Origin: Homalodisca vitripennis
Taxonomy: Eukaryota > Arthropoda > Insecta > Hemiptera > Cicadellidae
Direction: 5' to 3'
NCBI RefSeq assembly: GCF_021130785.1
Contig: NC_060215.1
Location: 70,005,501-70,069,500, forward strand
DNA length: 64,000 nt
In this document: piece by piece, positions 24,816 through 36,416 of the stretch
Layout: each line of letters opens with the position of its first letter
Numbering within the stretch: position 1 is the stretch's first letter
Made by a program: the position numbers and the translations under genes
The notes under the pieces: generated by a model
What the model was told of the DNA's origin: nothing
What the model saw: only the letters and a program-made list of their open reading frames with translations
Databases searched by the model: none

Positions 24816-25833
24816 CCCTTAGAGTGATAAATAAGTATTACAGTATGACTTGAGATTTAGTATGCTCCAGGTACTCCACTAATAGTATACCAAAGCCTAA
24901 CTACATATCACTTCACAAGCTGCAGTATACAATATTAACCCTTACAGCACAAAAGAGCATTACAGTATCCACCGATAGAGTGGCCCAACATTTTTTAAAT
25001 TATCCTAAACCTCTGGCCACTCAATAATTTTTATACTACAGCTGGTAATTGTAAATTGTCTTAGATATAGTAGAAGGCAGTGCTCAACGTTTTAGTAGTT
25101 TTGAAAATTTGGTTATTTTCTTCATAGAAAAACTACATTTGTAATAATGTGCTCTTTTCTAGATGCTGTTTTTGTGAAATAAATGTAATGAAAATGTATA
25201 GAAAATTTAAAACTATTTAGTTGGTTTTTATTAGGGTTGGTTTTTATTACAAGACATTGTTTATAACTTTTTTGAAAGTATGACTTCAGTGTGTAAAGCC
25301 GACAATGTATTTTTCATATGTACCAGTGATCTAGTGGTATATCTAGATGTAATAAATAAGCTACCAAAATTCTTTCTCGCATTTAACTTTTTTCTACATA
25401 ACAAAAATTAAATCTCCACTTGGAAAAAGTAATAGTAATAAAAACTAAAATTAGCAAATAAAAAAATAATAAAATACTAGCAAAGTTCTTTTTAATCATT
25501 ATTATGTAGAGAATAAAATACAATATTTGTTCCCATTAAATTTGTTTTTAATTTTTTTCTCATTACTTTTTTATTTATAACATTGTTATACATAATTAAT
25601 TTTTTACATCTGTTTTTAGAATAATCAAAATTATTCCCATTTCTGAGTCTATAATTTTTTTAAGCTGCCAAAAATTTCAGCAATTAATCTTGAATAGAAG
25701 GCTAGTTATACATTTATTTGTAAGTGACTGCAACATTTTTTTTGCCTAGCCCAGGCGCTTTTAACTAATACAGACAATAAAATCATTAGCAAAATGTTTT
25801 TACAATCCAAAAATGTCCACTGGTACTCAAGGG
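24816..25833. mobile_element. Piggybac-like element with a duplicated left end
   Basis: TTAA at 24812-24815 and 25834-25837 flank CCCTTAGAGTG and the inverted CCCTTGAGTACCAG. At 24935-24938 a second TTAA is followed by CCCTTACAGCACAAAAGAG, which runs parallel to the first left end as far as ATTACAGTAT. So the left terminus exists twice, 123 bp apart, and the true start may be 24939. A hairpin GAGTGGCC/GGCCACTC spans about 24977-25023. No transposase is visible. Confidence 0.5.
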
Positions 25834-27171
25834 TTAATAACTTTAACACTGTGTCCATAGGGCCTCGGAGGACACAAACACTTGATTCTTCAGTGGTTTC
25901 AACAAAAATATAAGCACAAGAAAAGAGATACAATACATTCCGCATCATTGTTTTATATTGAGAAAACACAACCTCTGCAGAATATCCTGTATCATGTTTT
26001 AAAAAACTGTTATTTCTTCATTGTATAGGAGATTAAAAACTTATAGAATATTCACTCTCTTTATTTTGTATAGTGGTGACCATGTGTTCACCCTAGAGGT
26101 GCCACACAAACTCCCCATAGTTCCAGTGTTTCAGGACAACTATTCCCGTTATTATCACAACCAACGCCACAAATTACATTGTAACTGTTATAAACAAATA
26201 TAATAATACAAAAACACAGACAAATATTTTGTTATAACTATTCAAAAACAATGTGAAAAATATTAAAATTAAATATACTTCAAAATGTTGTTTCACACTT
26301 AACTTGTGTATAGAGGAAAAATGAAGTGTATATTTCTTATCCAAACTTTACTGCTTTGTTGATTTTAAAATTGCAATAATAAAATATTTCAATAAAAATT
26401 TATTCACAAAAAGTACTTACTCCTGTGGAATTCAAACCGGATAACAATGTCACACTATACCACACAACCCTCACTTTTTGTAATAATTAATGTTGTATTT
26501 GGCTGTTTCCTTCACACTTGTTTAAATAAGCAAACAAACATTTAATTGAAAGACCAAATATCTGCCAAATGCCTTTAATATATTTAGTATTTATATAAAC
26601 CCATAGAATCCTAAAGTCAGTTAACGAAATCTCTTATTTTACTAGGATGATTACAGAGTTCATATGGTTTAATCAAATACACTGATAAAATGAATATATG
26701 CAGGACAATGAAATAATACTGTAGTTATGAATCCAAACACAAGTAAACAAACATGTGGTTGCTCTTGATTTGATCATTAATAAACATCTGTCAGCATTTT
26801 ATCTATCAATAATTCAAGAAATTTATTATAAAAAACCCTAATATTTGATATTGGTGTATTTTGTTCCTTGAACTTGGAACCATAGTAAGAATTTTGTCAC
26901 AGCCAGACAAAATTTACTCTTTTACTATTATGTAACATGAGAGAATTAAATTGCACCACACGTGTTGGTGGTCAATTGATTAGTCTAATTCACCTATATG
27001 GTGTGTCTCACTTCTAGCATGAAAGAAAAAATAAGAATCGTGTTCATGATTATAACCCACACAACATTGGTTATAGAATAAAAGTTTTATGGTAACCTAA
27101 AATAAGTTTATAAAAGAGCTAAGATTACCATTTGAACTGATTTACTTTAGGGAAAACAACATGTAACTTAC

Positions 27172-27537
27172 ATTTTCACCACTGATAACAGTACGCTGGC
27201 AGGAAGACGTGTTATGTGTGCACTTGTTTTCATAGACACACCAGTTACATGCCCACTGTGCTTGTACACAGTCTGCACACTTAGTGTGCATGGCACAATC
27301 ATAGTAGGCAAAGTTACGAGAAACAAAATCTTTGTTTGTTTCAGATGACCGAACAGAGAGCGGAACAAGCACATGGTCGTGTCCCGGTGGGATGAGAGGA
27401 CGAGAAGTGGTGGGGGGTGTGGGACAGGACAATCCCGCTGTTGTCACTCCTGCATCTATTGGCTCTGCACCCCCAAACACACAGCGATATTTTGCCCCAG
27501 CAGGCAACTCAGGCAGTGTGCGTATTGTTAACTGAAC
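27172..27537 (-). CDS. PlexB: PlexB exon 6 (IPT-like spacer and PSI2)
   Basis: Acceptor TGTACAG and donor GTAAGT bound 366 nt (residues 567-688, phase 0). [19 protein letters not shown] to [11 protein letters not shown] is the degenerate IPT after PSI1. [28 protein letters not shown] and SSCQRT form PSI2, with the tryptophan-cysteine core of the fold. Confidence 0.93.
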
Positions 27538-27772
27538 CTGTACAGCAATATTACAAAATATACTTAATTGATAAATTATCAAAAAAAGTTAATAAATACA
27601 ATTAAATCCAAATGCATGAGTTCATGACTATCGTCATACAATACCAATGGATAAATTGGTATGGAATGATTCATAAATTCATTGTATGGGATGATTTTTA
27701 AGAGAATTACTTCTCAATTTTAAGGTTTAGGAAACAAAAAAGACTAAAGCTGATAAACGGTTGTATACACAC

Positions 27773-27905
27773 CGTAGTCATTTGGGTAATGGGGATGCGG
27801 TCTGGTAAGATCTGCTCAAAGTCAATGCACTGTTGTCCTGTGCCTAAGGAGAGCCAGCGTGGAGAACTGTGGCTGGCTTTCTGACAGGCACTACGAACTG
27901 TACAT
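27773..27905 (-). CDS. PlexB: PlexB exon 5 (PSI1, second half)
   Basis: Acceptor CATTTCAG and donor GTGTGT bound 133 nt (residues 522-566). One base completes the split arginine codon from exon 4 (phase 2), then [20 protein letters not shown] and [16 protein letters not shown] follow: the end of PSI1 and the conserved linker of plexins. The intron to exon 6 is only 235 bp. Confidence 0.92.
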
Positions 27906-28764
27906 CTGAAATGAATTTATTTTACTTTATAAAGGCTGTAAAAATACTATCTATTCTAACACAAAAACTTACAGAATGGGAGACAAAATTTTGCCGTTAA
28001 AATTAATTAAAGGTAGTACAAATGTATTCAAATAAAACATATCAGAATGATGAAACAAAGAAGATATAATCTATTACAACAGTGTTAATAGCACTTTTCA
28101 TAAAGATTATAGCAATCTTGAATATATTACACAAAACAAATAGCAAAGCTTTAACCAATAACAATTACAAGCAGATAAAAGCGACAAAAATGAGTTATTA
28201 GTGTATTTGAAATTACAACCGCTTAATAATAAACATAACAGTTTTGAAACATTTAAAACGAGTTCATTATTAGTAACAAAAAAAATATTAATTTAAAATA
28301 TAAATACAGGTAAAAGTTGCACTCATACAAAATATCTTAATAACCTCTTTAATAACACTTAATAACACTAGAAACATAATATATTTCAACCAAATACAAG
28401 AGAGATTAGTAATTAATATATAAAGATGATCATCAGGGTCATGGGGGATTAATATATAAAAAAGTGATAAAATACTCAGAATTGTACATAGAACAAAGGA
28501 AATGAGTTTAAAGACAAAATCTTCGAGAAGAAGTTAAGCTGTTGTTAAAAAAATAGTATTTCAGATTCTCCTTCTATTTTAAATTAACTGATTTCTAGTG
28601 CTCGATTATTAAGGTCAATTTAATTTTTTGAAAGAAAGGCTTGATTTTGTATGTAATTATTCCCATGATTTTTAAAATTGGGGTTTTTAACAGATACATA
28701 AATTCTAGTTAAGTATTTATTTACATAAAAACCAGTCAAAATTACATAAATGCATAAATAAATA

Positions 28765-29084
28765 CATCAGGGACACGTTTATCCGAAGTTAATAGGACCA
28801 ATCCTATTTCGGATAATCAAAATTTCAGATAAGGTGCCCTTGAAAACTTTCTTCCAGTTGGTGTTAATATCTAAAAATTGAGCTGCAACATCACACACAA
28901 ACATATGCACATACAATGCCTATAAAAGCGAGGGTTCACTATAGTCTTTGAATTTAATCAGTTCCAAATGAGAACCAAGCTAATAGCATAATATTATATA
29001 GAGCACTAAGTTTAGTTCTTATAATGTCTTTCGGATAACACATAACATCGTTTGATCATATTCCAGATAACCACATCCCTATTG
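28765..29084. mobile_element. Possible pogo/Tigger-like MITE
   Basis: TA at 28763-28764 and 29085-29086 flank ends CATCAGGGACACGTTTATCC and, inverted, CAATAGGGATGTGGTTATCT: about 15 of 24 positions match. Interior copies of TTTCGGATAATC and TTTCAGATAAGG repeat the terminal TTATCCGAA motif, a habit of pogo/Tigger-type ends. 320 bp, no coding capacity. Confidence 0.4.
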
Positions 29085-29820
29085 TATATAATTTAAAATT
29101 TAGATGTAAACAGTGACATTTAGACAGTTCAATTATATCATTAAATCTTCCTCGGATTGTAATGTCATTATTAGTTTTCAAAACTCACCTTCTTGTTCTT
29201 TCACTAGAATAAACCGGATGTACAAAATTACTTTTAAAAAGGGCGATGGAAATGTATCCAATTAAATGAGATGAACTCAAACCAAATATATTGTGAAGAT
29301 ATACACATCATCTATCATTCATAAACATTGTATATCCTATGATGTAACATAATATCACTGCACATATGTTAACCAATAGTGATAAAAACATGCTTAATAT
29401 ATACAAACGAGTTTATTTTTTTAGCAGGCACAATTTTTAGCAAACAAATTCAGCTGTATCCAATAGTAAAAATTTCATAACAAACAACATTATTTTGTAA
29501 CAATTACTTCTTATGTAATCCAATTATTACATGACTTCTAATTAATATAGAATAAACAACATTAAATGGCTGCTCTACAGAAAAATAGTGTACTAAACGA
29601 TCCGTTTGTGGTCATCATTCCAATTATTACCTGAATAATTTGGAGTTGAATACCTTGAAGTTGATGTATCAGTTTGATGAAAAAACGGACCGAGTTTATT
29701 GGATGTTCAGTACTACTTAAAATTGTGTTAACAATGTTTCAGTTACCATTGTAGCACAATAATTATACAAATAATTTCAAAACTTTCAAAATAAATGTCC
29801 AAGAATTGGATGAAAACTCT

Positions 29821-30897
29821 CAATCAATCAATCAAAGAGAACTTTATTCATATAAATCGAGTACAGAATATGTGTCAATATGTATGTAAAAATTTTATCT
29901 AGTTTAAAACATAGATCAAGATAAAAATGTCATGTCCAGTTTAAAAATTCCTCGATGGAGTAAAACGTCCTGTCAGCAAGCCATGCACTGAGATTCCTCT
30001 TCAACGCTGACTCTCTTGTTATACTCTTGAGGTGTCTTGGTAGGAGATTGTAAAATTTTGCACCTGCATAAGATGGCTTCTTGGTAGTCATGGTGAGTCG
30101 ATGAGGTTGTAAGACGAAGTCTGTCACATTGCGGGTTCCATATGAATGAATTTCGCCCAGTCTATTGTAATCAGTGTTAAATACATGTAGAATGGTTTGT
30201 TGTATGTAAAGAGCCACCACTGTCTGAATTCCAAGGTCTTTGAATGCACTTCTGCACGAGTCAAGATGATTTAGACCTGCCAATATTCTTACCGCTTTCT
30301 TTTGAAGTTTTAGAACTTTAGTCATATTTCCTATACTTGACCCTCCCCATATTATCAAACCATACCTCACAACAGACTCAAATAGGGCAAAATAAGCAAC
30401 CCTGGCCGTTGACAGATCTGCAACAGACCTTATTCTTTTTACAACATACAGGGCAGTACTCAGTTTCCTGCACACCATGTCCACATGAGGGGTCCAGGAC
30501 AGATGTTGGTCAATGATCACTCCTAGGTATTTGGTCTCGTCCTCTACTTCCACCATTGGCAACCCCTCGGTTAAGTTTGCAGCTCTTGTAAACAGGATTT
30601 GTTTAGTTTTGCTGTCATTTAGTGCAAGATCGTTCTCTTGACAATATTGTTTTGCCATATTGAAAGCAATGAAGGCCTGACAATCTAAATCATTAGGGCC
30701 TTTTTCAGCAAGTATAAGAGCTGTGTCATCAGCGTACATTGTGGTGTGGGCTTGCTCCTTTAGGTAATCTGGGAGGTCATTTGTTACCAATACATACAAT
30801 ACTGGACCCAGTACTGATCCTTGAGGGACCCCTCTTGTTATATTGAGGGGTTTTGACCTCTGGGGGGGAAAAGTTCTGGGTATGATCACAATCTGGT
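29821..30897 (-). mobile_element. 5'-truncated LINE with intact reverse-transcriptase C-terminus
   Basis: A 319-residue frame (29930-30889) starts inside the reverse transcriptase at RGVPQGSVLGPVLY and has the catalytic MYADDTALILA. It continues through KYLGVIIDQHLSWTPHVD and LQKKAVRILAGLNHLDSC to the C-terminus, ending AWLADRTFYSIEEFLNWT and a stop. An AATAAA and a tail of four-base units (GATTGATTGATTGA read on the minus strand, at 29821-29835) mark the 3' end. The 5' side stops abruptly near 30897, the usual LINE truncation. The frame has no disruption, so the insertion is recent. Jockey/CR1 group. Confidence 0.9.
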
Positions 30898-31449
30898 ATT
30901 TATTATTGCTTAAAACTTACAAGGACTGAATATGAAATTCTGCATTTCTTAGTATATTATGAGCATAAGATAATCCAATTTTCATTTCTTTAGAATTCCA
31001 CAATAAATTAAGATTTTAAAAATTACTGAGCAAAATTTAAGACAACTCATTTCAGATAGACATCATACAACCAAGAATAATGAACGAATATATCTGTTGC
31101 TTTGTTTCATTCATATTCTCCTGCATTCTATGGCCAATTTTACAAACTAGTTTGCAAAGGAGGACAAAAACTTTCATTGCAAAATATCCTGTAATCCATG
31201 TTAAGTGAAATGAAATTGAATGAAAAATGTCTATTTATAGAGGTGAAGTTAGGACTAAAAAGTCCTCTCTTCCACTCAACCTCTAAACACACATTAAAAA
31301 AATATATAATCATTCCTATTACAATATCGTAACTGGCATGTAAAACTTTTAACACATCTAACATTTAATAATTAAATATGATACAACATACAAATTTATA
31401 TTTTAAAATTAAAAATGTAGTATATTTATAAACCTCTAACAAAAATATC

Positions 31450-33215
31450 TTTAATACAATAAGCAACTAATAAAATTATCCCATTCTTACCAGTTTTTAT
31501 TCTCCATTCACTCAGCTTACATGCAGTTACCCTAAGTGCGACAACAAGAACCACCAACCATCACTCCTGCCGAGTCCATAGCAGAAAGGCCTTAACTTCA
31601 GCCCCAAAGCAATTGCACTTGTCAATAATTCTAATATTGTCTGGAAGCGTGTTCTACAATCGACATGCGGAAACAGTGAAAGATTTATTATATAAGGCTG
31701 TCCAATGAACTGGAATTGATAATAAAGATGCACCCCTATGAGTTCTATGAGCACTAATATTAGACATATAAACAAAATTTTGGGCCAAATAACTTGGACA
31801 AACATTACAGATTATTGTATGCAACAGGCTAACTAAATGAAGATCTCCCAAGTTCTTTGGATTTAATAGGGATAATTGCTCAAAATAAGGAGATACATGA
31901 TAATCACGTATTACGTTGAAAATGAACTGAATAAAATAATTCTGTGCACGCTAAATTTTACTAGAAAGGTCAACAGTCATGTCACTGATTACCATGCCAC
32001 AGTAATTGAAATGAAGCAAAACTAGAGTCTTCACTAGCATCACTCTGACATCCAACGGCAACATTAGTAACATCTGCTCAGCCCATCCTAGGTTTTTATT
32101 GGCAGTTATTCCCAGGTTTCTTACTTATTTGCTGTAAACTATTTCTTTGTTGTCCAGTATCAGTCTTGATATCGATTTTATTAATAAGCCTTTGATAGCC
32201 TATTAAAATACCCTAAAGCCTCTTTATATAGATTTGGTTTCATTTAATTTTAGTCCAGGTCTGCAAGTCCAGTTAGCTATTGAATCAATATCAGAGTTCA
32301 TTAGTTGTACACAAATATCTATCTCATTAGGTAAGATTGGCAGTAAATTTGTAAATCGTCAGCGTACAGATGGCACTTTGCCTATTGGATGTTAGTAGTT
32401 ATGTCATTGATATAGAGTGAAAAAAAGAAGTGGTCCAAGTACAGAACCCTGGGGTACACCTCAGGTCTCCACTCAGAGCACCCCTTGTTGGTCCTGACAC
32501 ACTGCTGCCTTTCAGAGAGATGACCCTACTTACTTGACACAATCAACAGAGAAACCGTACTTTGCAATTTGATCAACGAAAGAGGGTGAAACACGCTGGC
32601 CTTGGAAAAATCAAATAAGAGCAAAATTGTAGCTTGTCACTTACCTATAGCAAGTCATATCTTCTATAATTTTTAGAAGGGCTGTGGCAGTACAGTGGTA
32701 AGGACGAAACCCAGATTGAAAAATTATTATTGCCACTGTCAATAAAACAGAAGAATTGTTGCTGGACTATTCATTCTATATACTTGGATAGTACAGTTAG
32801 TATACTGATAGGTCTTAAATCAGATAGAGATTTAGTGGAAGAACACTTACTAAGGGGACTGATTTTAGCACGCTTCCATATATCTGGAAAGGTGGACGAC
32901 ATTAAAGATTTATTAAATATTGCAGTAATAACTGGAAGGGTGACTGGCAGAATGTGACAGAACGATAGGGACATTAGCAAAAAATGTATTGATTACATTT
33001 GGATATAAATGGGTTTGGTGGTCACAATCAGATTTTCCCACTCCCAGTTCCTTTGATTTCGTCCACAAGGTTTTAGTCGATTGTTGTCGTGTATGGAGCC
33101 ATTTTAACCATGTGAGATTTCCTGTTATACACAACTGTTTAGAGCGGTGTAGATGTATTGTCAGATAACAAGCATTTTCCCCTTGATCCTCGTCACTCTC
33201 ACAATACACCACCCT
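31450..33215 (-). mobile_element. Degraded LINE relic
   Basis: Broken frames on the minus strand show reverse-transcriptase blocks in order: ISPLSKCSSTKSLSDLRPIS with ILTVLSKYIE (about 32775-32890), SGFRPYHCTATALL (after frame change), GVPQGSVLGPLLF (about 32420-32450 region), and LYADDLQIYCQ (about 32360). The last about 180 bp (31450-31626) match the LINE 3' end at 46348-46530. Many stops and shifts make this an old copy. It lies in sense orientation in plexin intron 4. Confidence 0.8.
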
Positions 33216-33905
33216 TACCTAGTTACTTAACTAAGGATAAATACTCAGCTCGATTAAAAATTTAAAAACCCAATCCAATCACAAAATTTACTTATCATTT
33301 CTATGTTTGATTCTGATTTTTAAACAATTATCTCATATTTTTGACATGAAGTAATTAATTTATGTTCATTTAGACTGTTGACCACAGATTACTGACCTTT
33401 TTAAACGAGATTCAAACAATCAAAGTTGGTTAAGCTTTGGTGAATCCGAGTTTCATAGTTACAATTAACAATATTACCAAAATTAAGTTACAATTAATTT
33501 TATATGAAAATTAAGACAGTGAGAGTGGAACAATTTGACAACATTCTTTTACATATCTAGTACACATAAATTGGATTAAGACTGAGAGTGAAGGAAAGGA
33601 CATTATAGAAAACTTTTCTCTAAATAAAGACATTTTTTGTCATTTTAATGGTGGTAAAGGGACCCATTTTTGATTCTTAAACCGTTATTTTAATTTTTGA
33701 ATTAGAATATACATTTTAAGTTCTTAGCAACATTTAAAAACATTTAACGATTTTCCAACTAATGTATAATTTATGGTGATTGGAGTATTTGTTACAAAAA
33801 GTTATTGTTAGTAATGATACAACACTAGAAGATCAAAAGGACAATCTAAAACTTATCTTGATCTATATTTTGAATCCACAAACAAATACTGAAAATAACT
33901 ATTAC

Positions 33906-34006
33906 CGTCTTTCAAGAGAGCACCAGCCACAATATGGATCCTTGGCTTCTAGGCAAGATGAGCAATTAGTATAGCTGCTGCAGTGTTCTAATGGCACTTT
34001 GAAAAC
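33906..34006 (-). CDS. PlexB: PlexB exon 4 (PSI1, first half)
   Basis: Acceptor TGTTACAG and donor CG/GTAATA bound 101 nt (residues 489-521 plus two bases). [20 protein letters not shown] and [13 protein letters not shown] give the PSI hallmark C..Y..C..C....DPYCGWC directly after the sema domain. It ends in codon phase 2, the only non-zero phase among the junctions seen. Confidence 0.93.
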
Positions 34007-34162
34007 CTGTAACATACAATTATTTTATACAAATTTAAACATAGCTTGAATTTTTTTTCTTTAGACTGTGATATTACATTATGATATTTCGTTCCTGTAC
34101 ATTTGTACTGTTTTAAGATCATGAACATCAACAGATTTCAATGTTAAAGCTATTTGTATTAA

Positions 34163-34803
34163 CATTACCAAATGAGTGCGCACGGCATTTGCCGTTTAGT
34201 CCCATATGAGGGAGCACGGCATTTTCCGTTGCAGACTAATGACTGTCAGTTCATTCTCACTGACTTACTGTGACGTCTAGCGGAAATTTTTGGAACTTTT
34301 CAGTTGTTCCTAATAGTGTCGCTGTACAGTGTTGCTAGTCCTGTGTCGTGGTAGCACCTGCTGTTAACTTTTAAAACTATTTTACAGAGGTGGGACACAA
34401 GACCCGCTACGCCTCAAAGGTCGCCATTTTATAAGGCCACTCCCCCAGAATGACACAAAGAAGTGTAAACTACTCAGGCAGTGCTATGTGTGCAAACACA
34501 CCACTCGAATTGGACAAAGAAGAAAAGAAACCAGCTATGAATGTTCAACATCTGAGGTCGCCCTTTGTATATATCCTTGTTTTGAGCAGTATCACACACT
34601 AACAAAAAAAGTTTTAAAACGAAATTATTCCTTTTAACAATCTACAATGTATTTTTATATACATTTAAACTATAATAAACAAGATTATTAACATTTAAAA
34701 GTTTTTTTTATTTTACTCCCTAAAAGTCTGTCACTGGTCAATGAGGCACTCAGTATGGACTGTCATAGCGGCACGGCAAATGCCGTGCGCACTCATCAAC
34801 AGG
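34163..34803 (+). mobile_element. Piggybac-like deletion derivative, 641 bp
   Basis: TTAA at 34159-34162 and 34804-34807 flank inverted ends that share ATGAGTGCGCACGGCATTTG (the match continues with CCGT). The core ATTTGCCGT motif is itself nearly palindromic and is repeated once more inside at about 34213-34229 (GCACGGCATTTTCCGT). The interior keeps the C-terminal transposase part described separately. The element fills most of the 870-bp plexin intron 3. Confidence 0.93.
34401..34637 (+). pseudogene. C-terminal fragment of a piggyBac transposase
   Basis: A 78-codon open stretch with no start codon of its own reads DPLRLKGRHFIRPLPQNDTK, then KCKLLRQCYVCKHTTR, ETSYECSTSEVALCIYPCFE and QYHTLTKKV to a stop. 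The RLxGRHF lead-in and the cysteine/histidine pattern CxxC...C...LCxxPCFExYHT are the C-terminal zinc-binding domain that binds TIRs in piggyBac transposases. The catalytic core is missing, so this is an internal-deletion relic. Reading direction is opposite to the plexin gene. Confidence 0.93.
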
Positions 34804-34876
34804 TTAAGGAAAACGTGCTGCATATTCTAAAACCACAAAGAAACATAAGAGAGAGGAATTAGATGACAAAAATCAC

Positions 34877-35005
34877 CTTAGATGTTGTGAGGACATAAAG
34901 AAACTCCTTACTGGGAGCAACACTTGTATCTGGTAATATAGTAGTGTCTTTATCCACAATTATCTCATCGTACTCTGTAGCCAGACCTGGACTCGTAGCC
35001 AACAC
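34877..35005 (-). CDS. PlexB: PlexB exon 3 (sema, last blades)
   Basis: Acceptor TTTTCAG and donor GTGATT bound 129 nt (residues 446-488, phase 0). VLATSPGLATEYDEIIVDKD and APSKEFLYVLTTSK are the closing strands of the sema propeller, leading into VFKVPLEHC of PSI1. Confidence 0.92.
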
Positions 35006-36239
35006 CTGAAAACATTCCACATTATTTTACTAAGTCTCTAACATTTATAATTACTTGGAAGTTATAAAAGCTAATATCATAAAATTTAATAAAACTAGTT
35101 TCAGAATTACGTGAGGCCAATGAGAGCTGAACAAATAATGCACTATCATCATGTTATTTTGTTTTTAAATCTACATTAATATTATTAATTTTTCATATTA
35201 AATAGGTGAGAACTAAATTTAGGCTACACTACAAATCTATGACTATTTTTCGTGTATTAAAGTGTACATAAATTAATCATGTTCTCAAAATACCCCCCGA
35301 ATTGTACTACTAGTTCCATAAAATTGAGTAAAATAAAACAGGACAATTACGTTCATAGCTGGTATTCTAGATTTTACAGCCAGATTAACATGGCTATGGT
35401 TAATCCCACAGACTAGTTCAGGACCTACAAATGTGGCCTCCGTTTTTAGCTGAGAGGTCAGCTAGCTCATTATCTGTATTCACAGGATACAGGAGAGACG
35501 AGCACTGACAATGTGTGAAACAATCCCAGACTAATTTTGAAATTCCTTTTACTGGACAATGCAGTAAAGAGTTTCATGATGATACCTAGTAACTATAGTA
35601 TACAATATGACTACTTAAGTGCCCAATCCTCTATCTATCTATATTAGTCTACTCATAACAGATATGGTATTGCAGGACAACAATACCAGCAATTTGAAAT
35701 TAATATATTGTGATTAAGTTTAATTCCATCATCTACACATAAAGTGCCAATAATAAATCTAATATATTTTTCTAGGAATTCATTTTCACATGGGCATCAA
35801 CCTGTGTGTGGGGGAAAAGTTCATCAGTCTGCATTAAAGTTACTACAACCTGTGTGTGGGGAAAAAGAGTTCATCAGTCTGCATTAAAGAACTAGCAGTC
35901 TGCAGTGAATATATTATGTCTCCAAGTTTCTTATATTTACTTCAATTAAAACATTGTAAAACCATTCAATGTACATAAACTGTGCAGAATGAATAACGTT
36001 GCATCACAATGTTAGTCTCTTTGCTGCCAGTGTCTGGTTCTTCAACCATCTAAATGTTGGTTTTACTAGTCAATGTATAAAAAATGGCACTGAAAGGGTT
36101 ATACATATATCAAAGGTGAAAACTGTCATTACAAGGTCATGAAATATATCAGTAATATATTTACCTTAAATTAACAAACCATGCTCACAAAACAACCAAA
36201 TAATATAACATTTCAAAATTAATTTAATTTCAATTTTAC
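35006..36239. other. Plexin intron 2
   Basis: 1.2 kb. It contains a two-copy tandem repeat at 35798-35889 and, at about 36014-36099, inward-facing CTCTTTGCTGCCAGTG and CACTGAAAGGG that may be the ends of a tiny worn MITE. Otherwise AT-rich, nothing else seen. Confidence 0.55.
35798..35889. repeat. Tandem duplication, two ~44-48 bp units
   Basis: Both units read CAACCTGTGTGTGGGG ... AGTTCATCAGTCTGCATTAA, starting at 35798 and 35846. They differ by a few bases and small indels in the A-rich middle. Confidence 0.9.
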
Positions 36240-36416
36240 CTTTTTAATGATTCCAGTGGAAGTCCCAACGAATATTACAAGATGTCGCTCGGTAATGGCC
36301 AGGACAACAGAAGTCATAAGATAGTTTGGATAGTGAATTGCAGCTGTTACAGTTATGGGTACAATACCAGAAATCTTCAAACCCACTTCACAGAAGTTAA
36401 GGATGTTGCCTGTTGA
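36240..36416 (-). CDS. PlexB: PlexB exon 2 (sema domain)
   Basis: Acceptor TTCTTACAG and donor GTAAAA bound 177 nt (residues 387-445, phase 0). STGNILNFCEVGLKISGIVP then ITVTAAI and ERHLVIFVGTSTGIIKK are a late sema blade; the GTSTGxIKK turn is typical of semaphorin and plexin propellers. Confidence 0.93.

Larger units (their letters stand above)
22466..27171. other. Plexin intron 6
   Basis: 4.7 kb. It holds two likely TTAA elements (22582-23769 and about 24816-25833) and one relic candidate (23947-24657), which lie almost end to end. From 25838 to 27171 I see only AT-rich sequence. Confidence 0.6.
27906..33905. other. Plexin intron 4
   Basis: At 6.0 kb this is the largest complete intron. 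It carries a pogo-like MITE candidate (28765-29084), a 5'-truncated LINE (29821-30897) and an older LINE relic (31450-33215). The two LINEs are in the sense orientation of the gene. Stretches 27906-28764, 29085-29820 and 33216-33905 are AT-rich with nothing I can support. Confidence 0.6.

Noticed and set aside
27332..27605. Plus-strand open stretches opposite plexin exon 6
   Set aside because: They are antisense shadows of a strongly supported exon.
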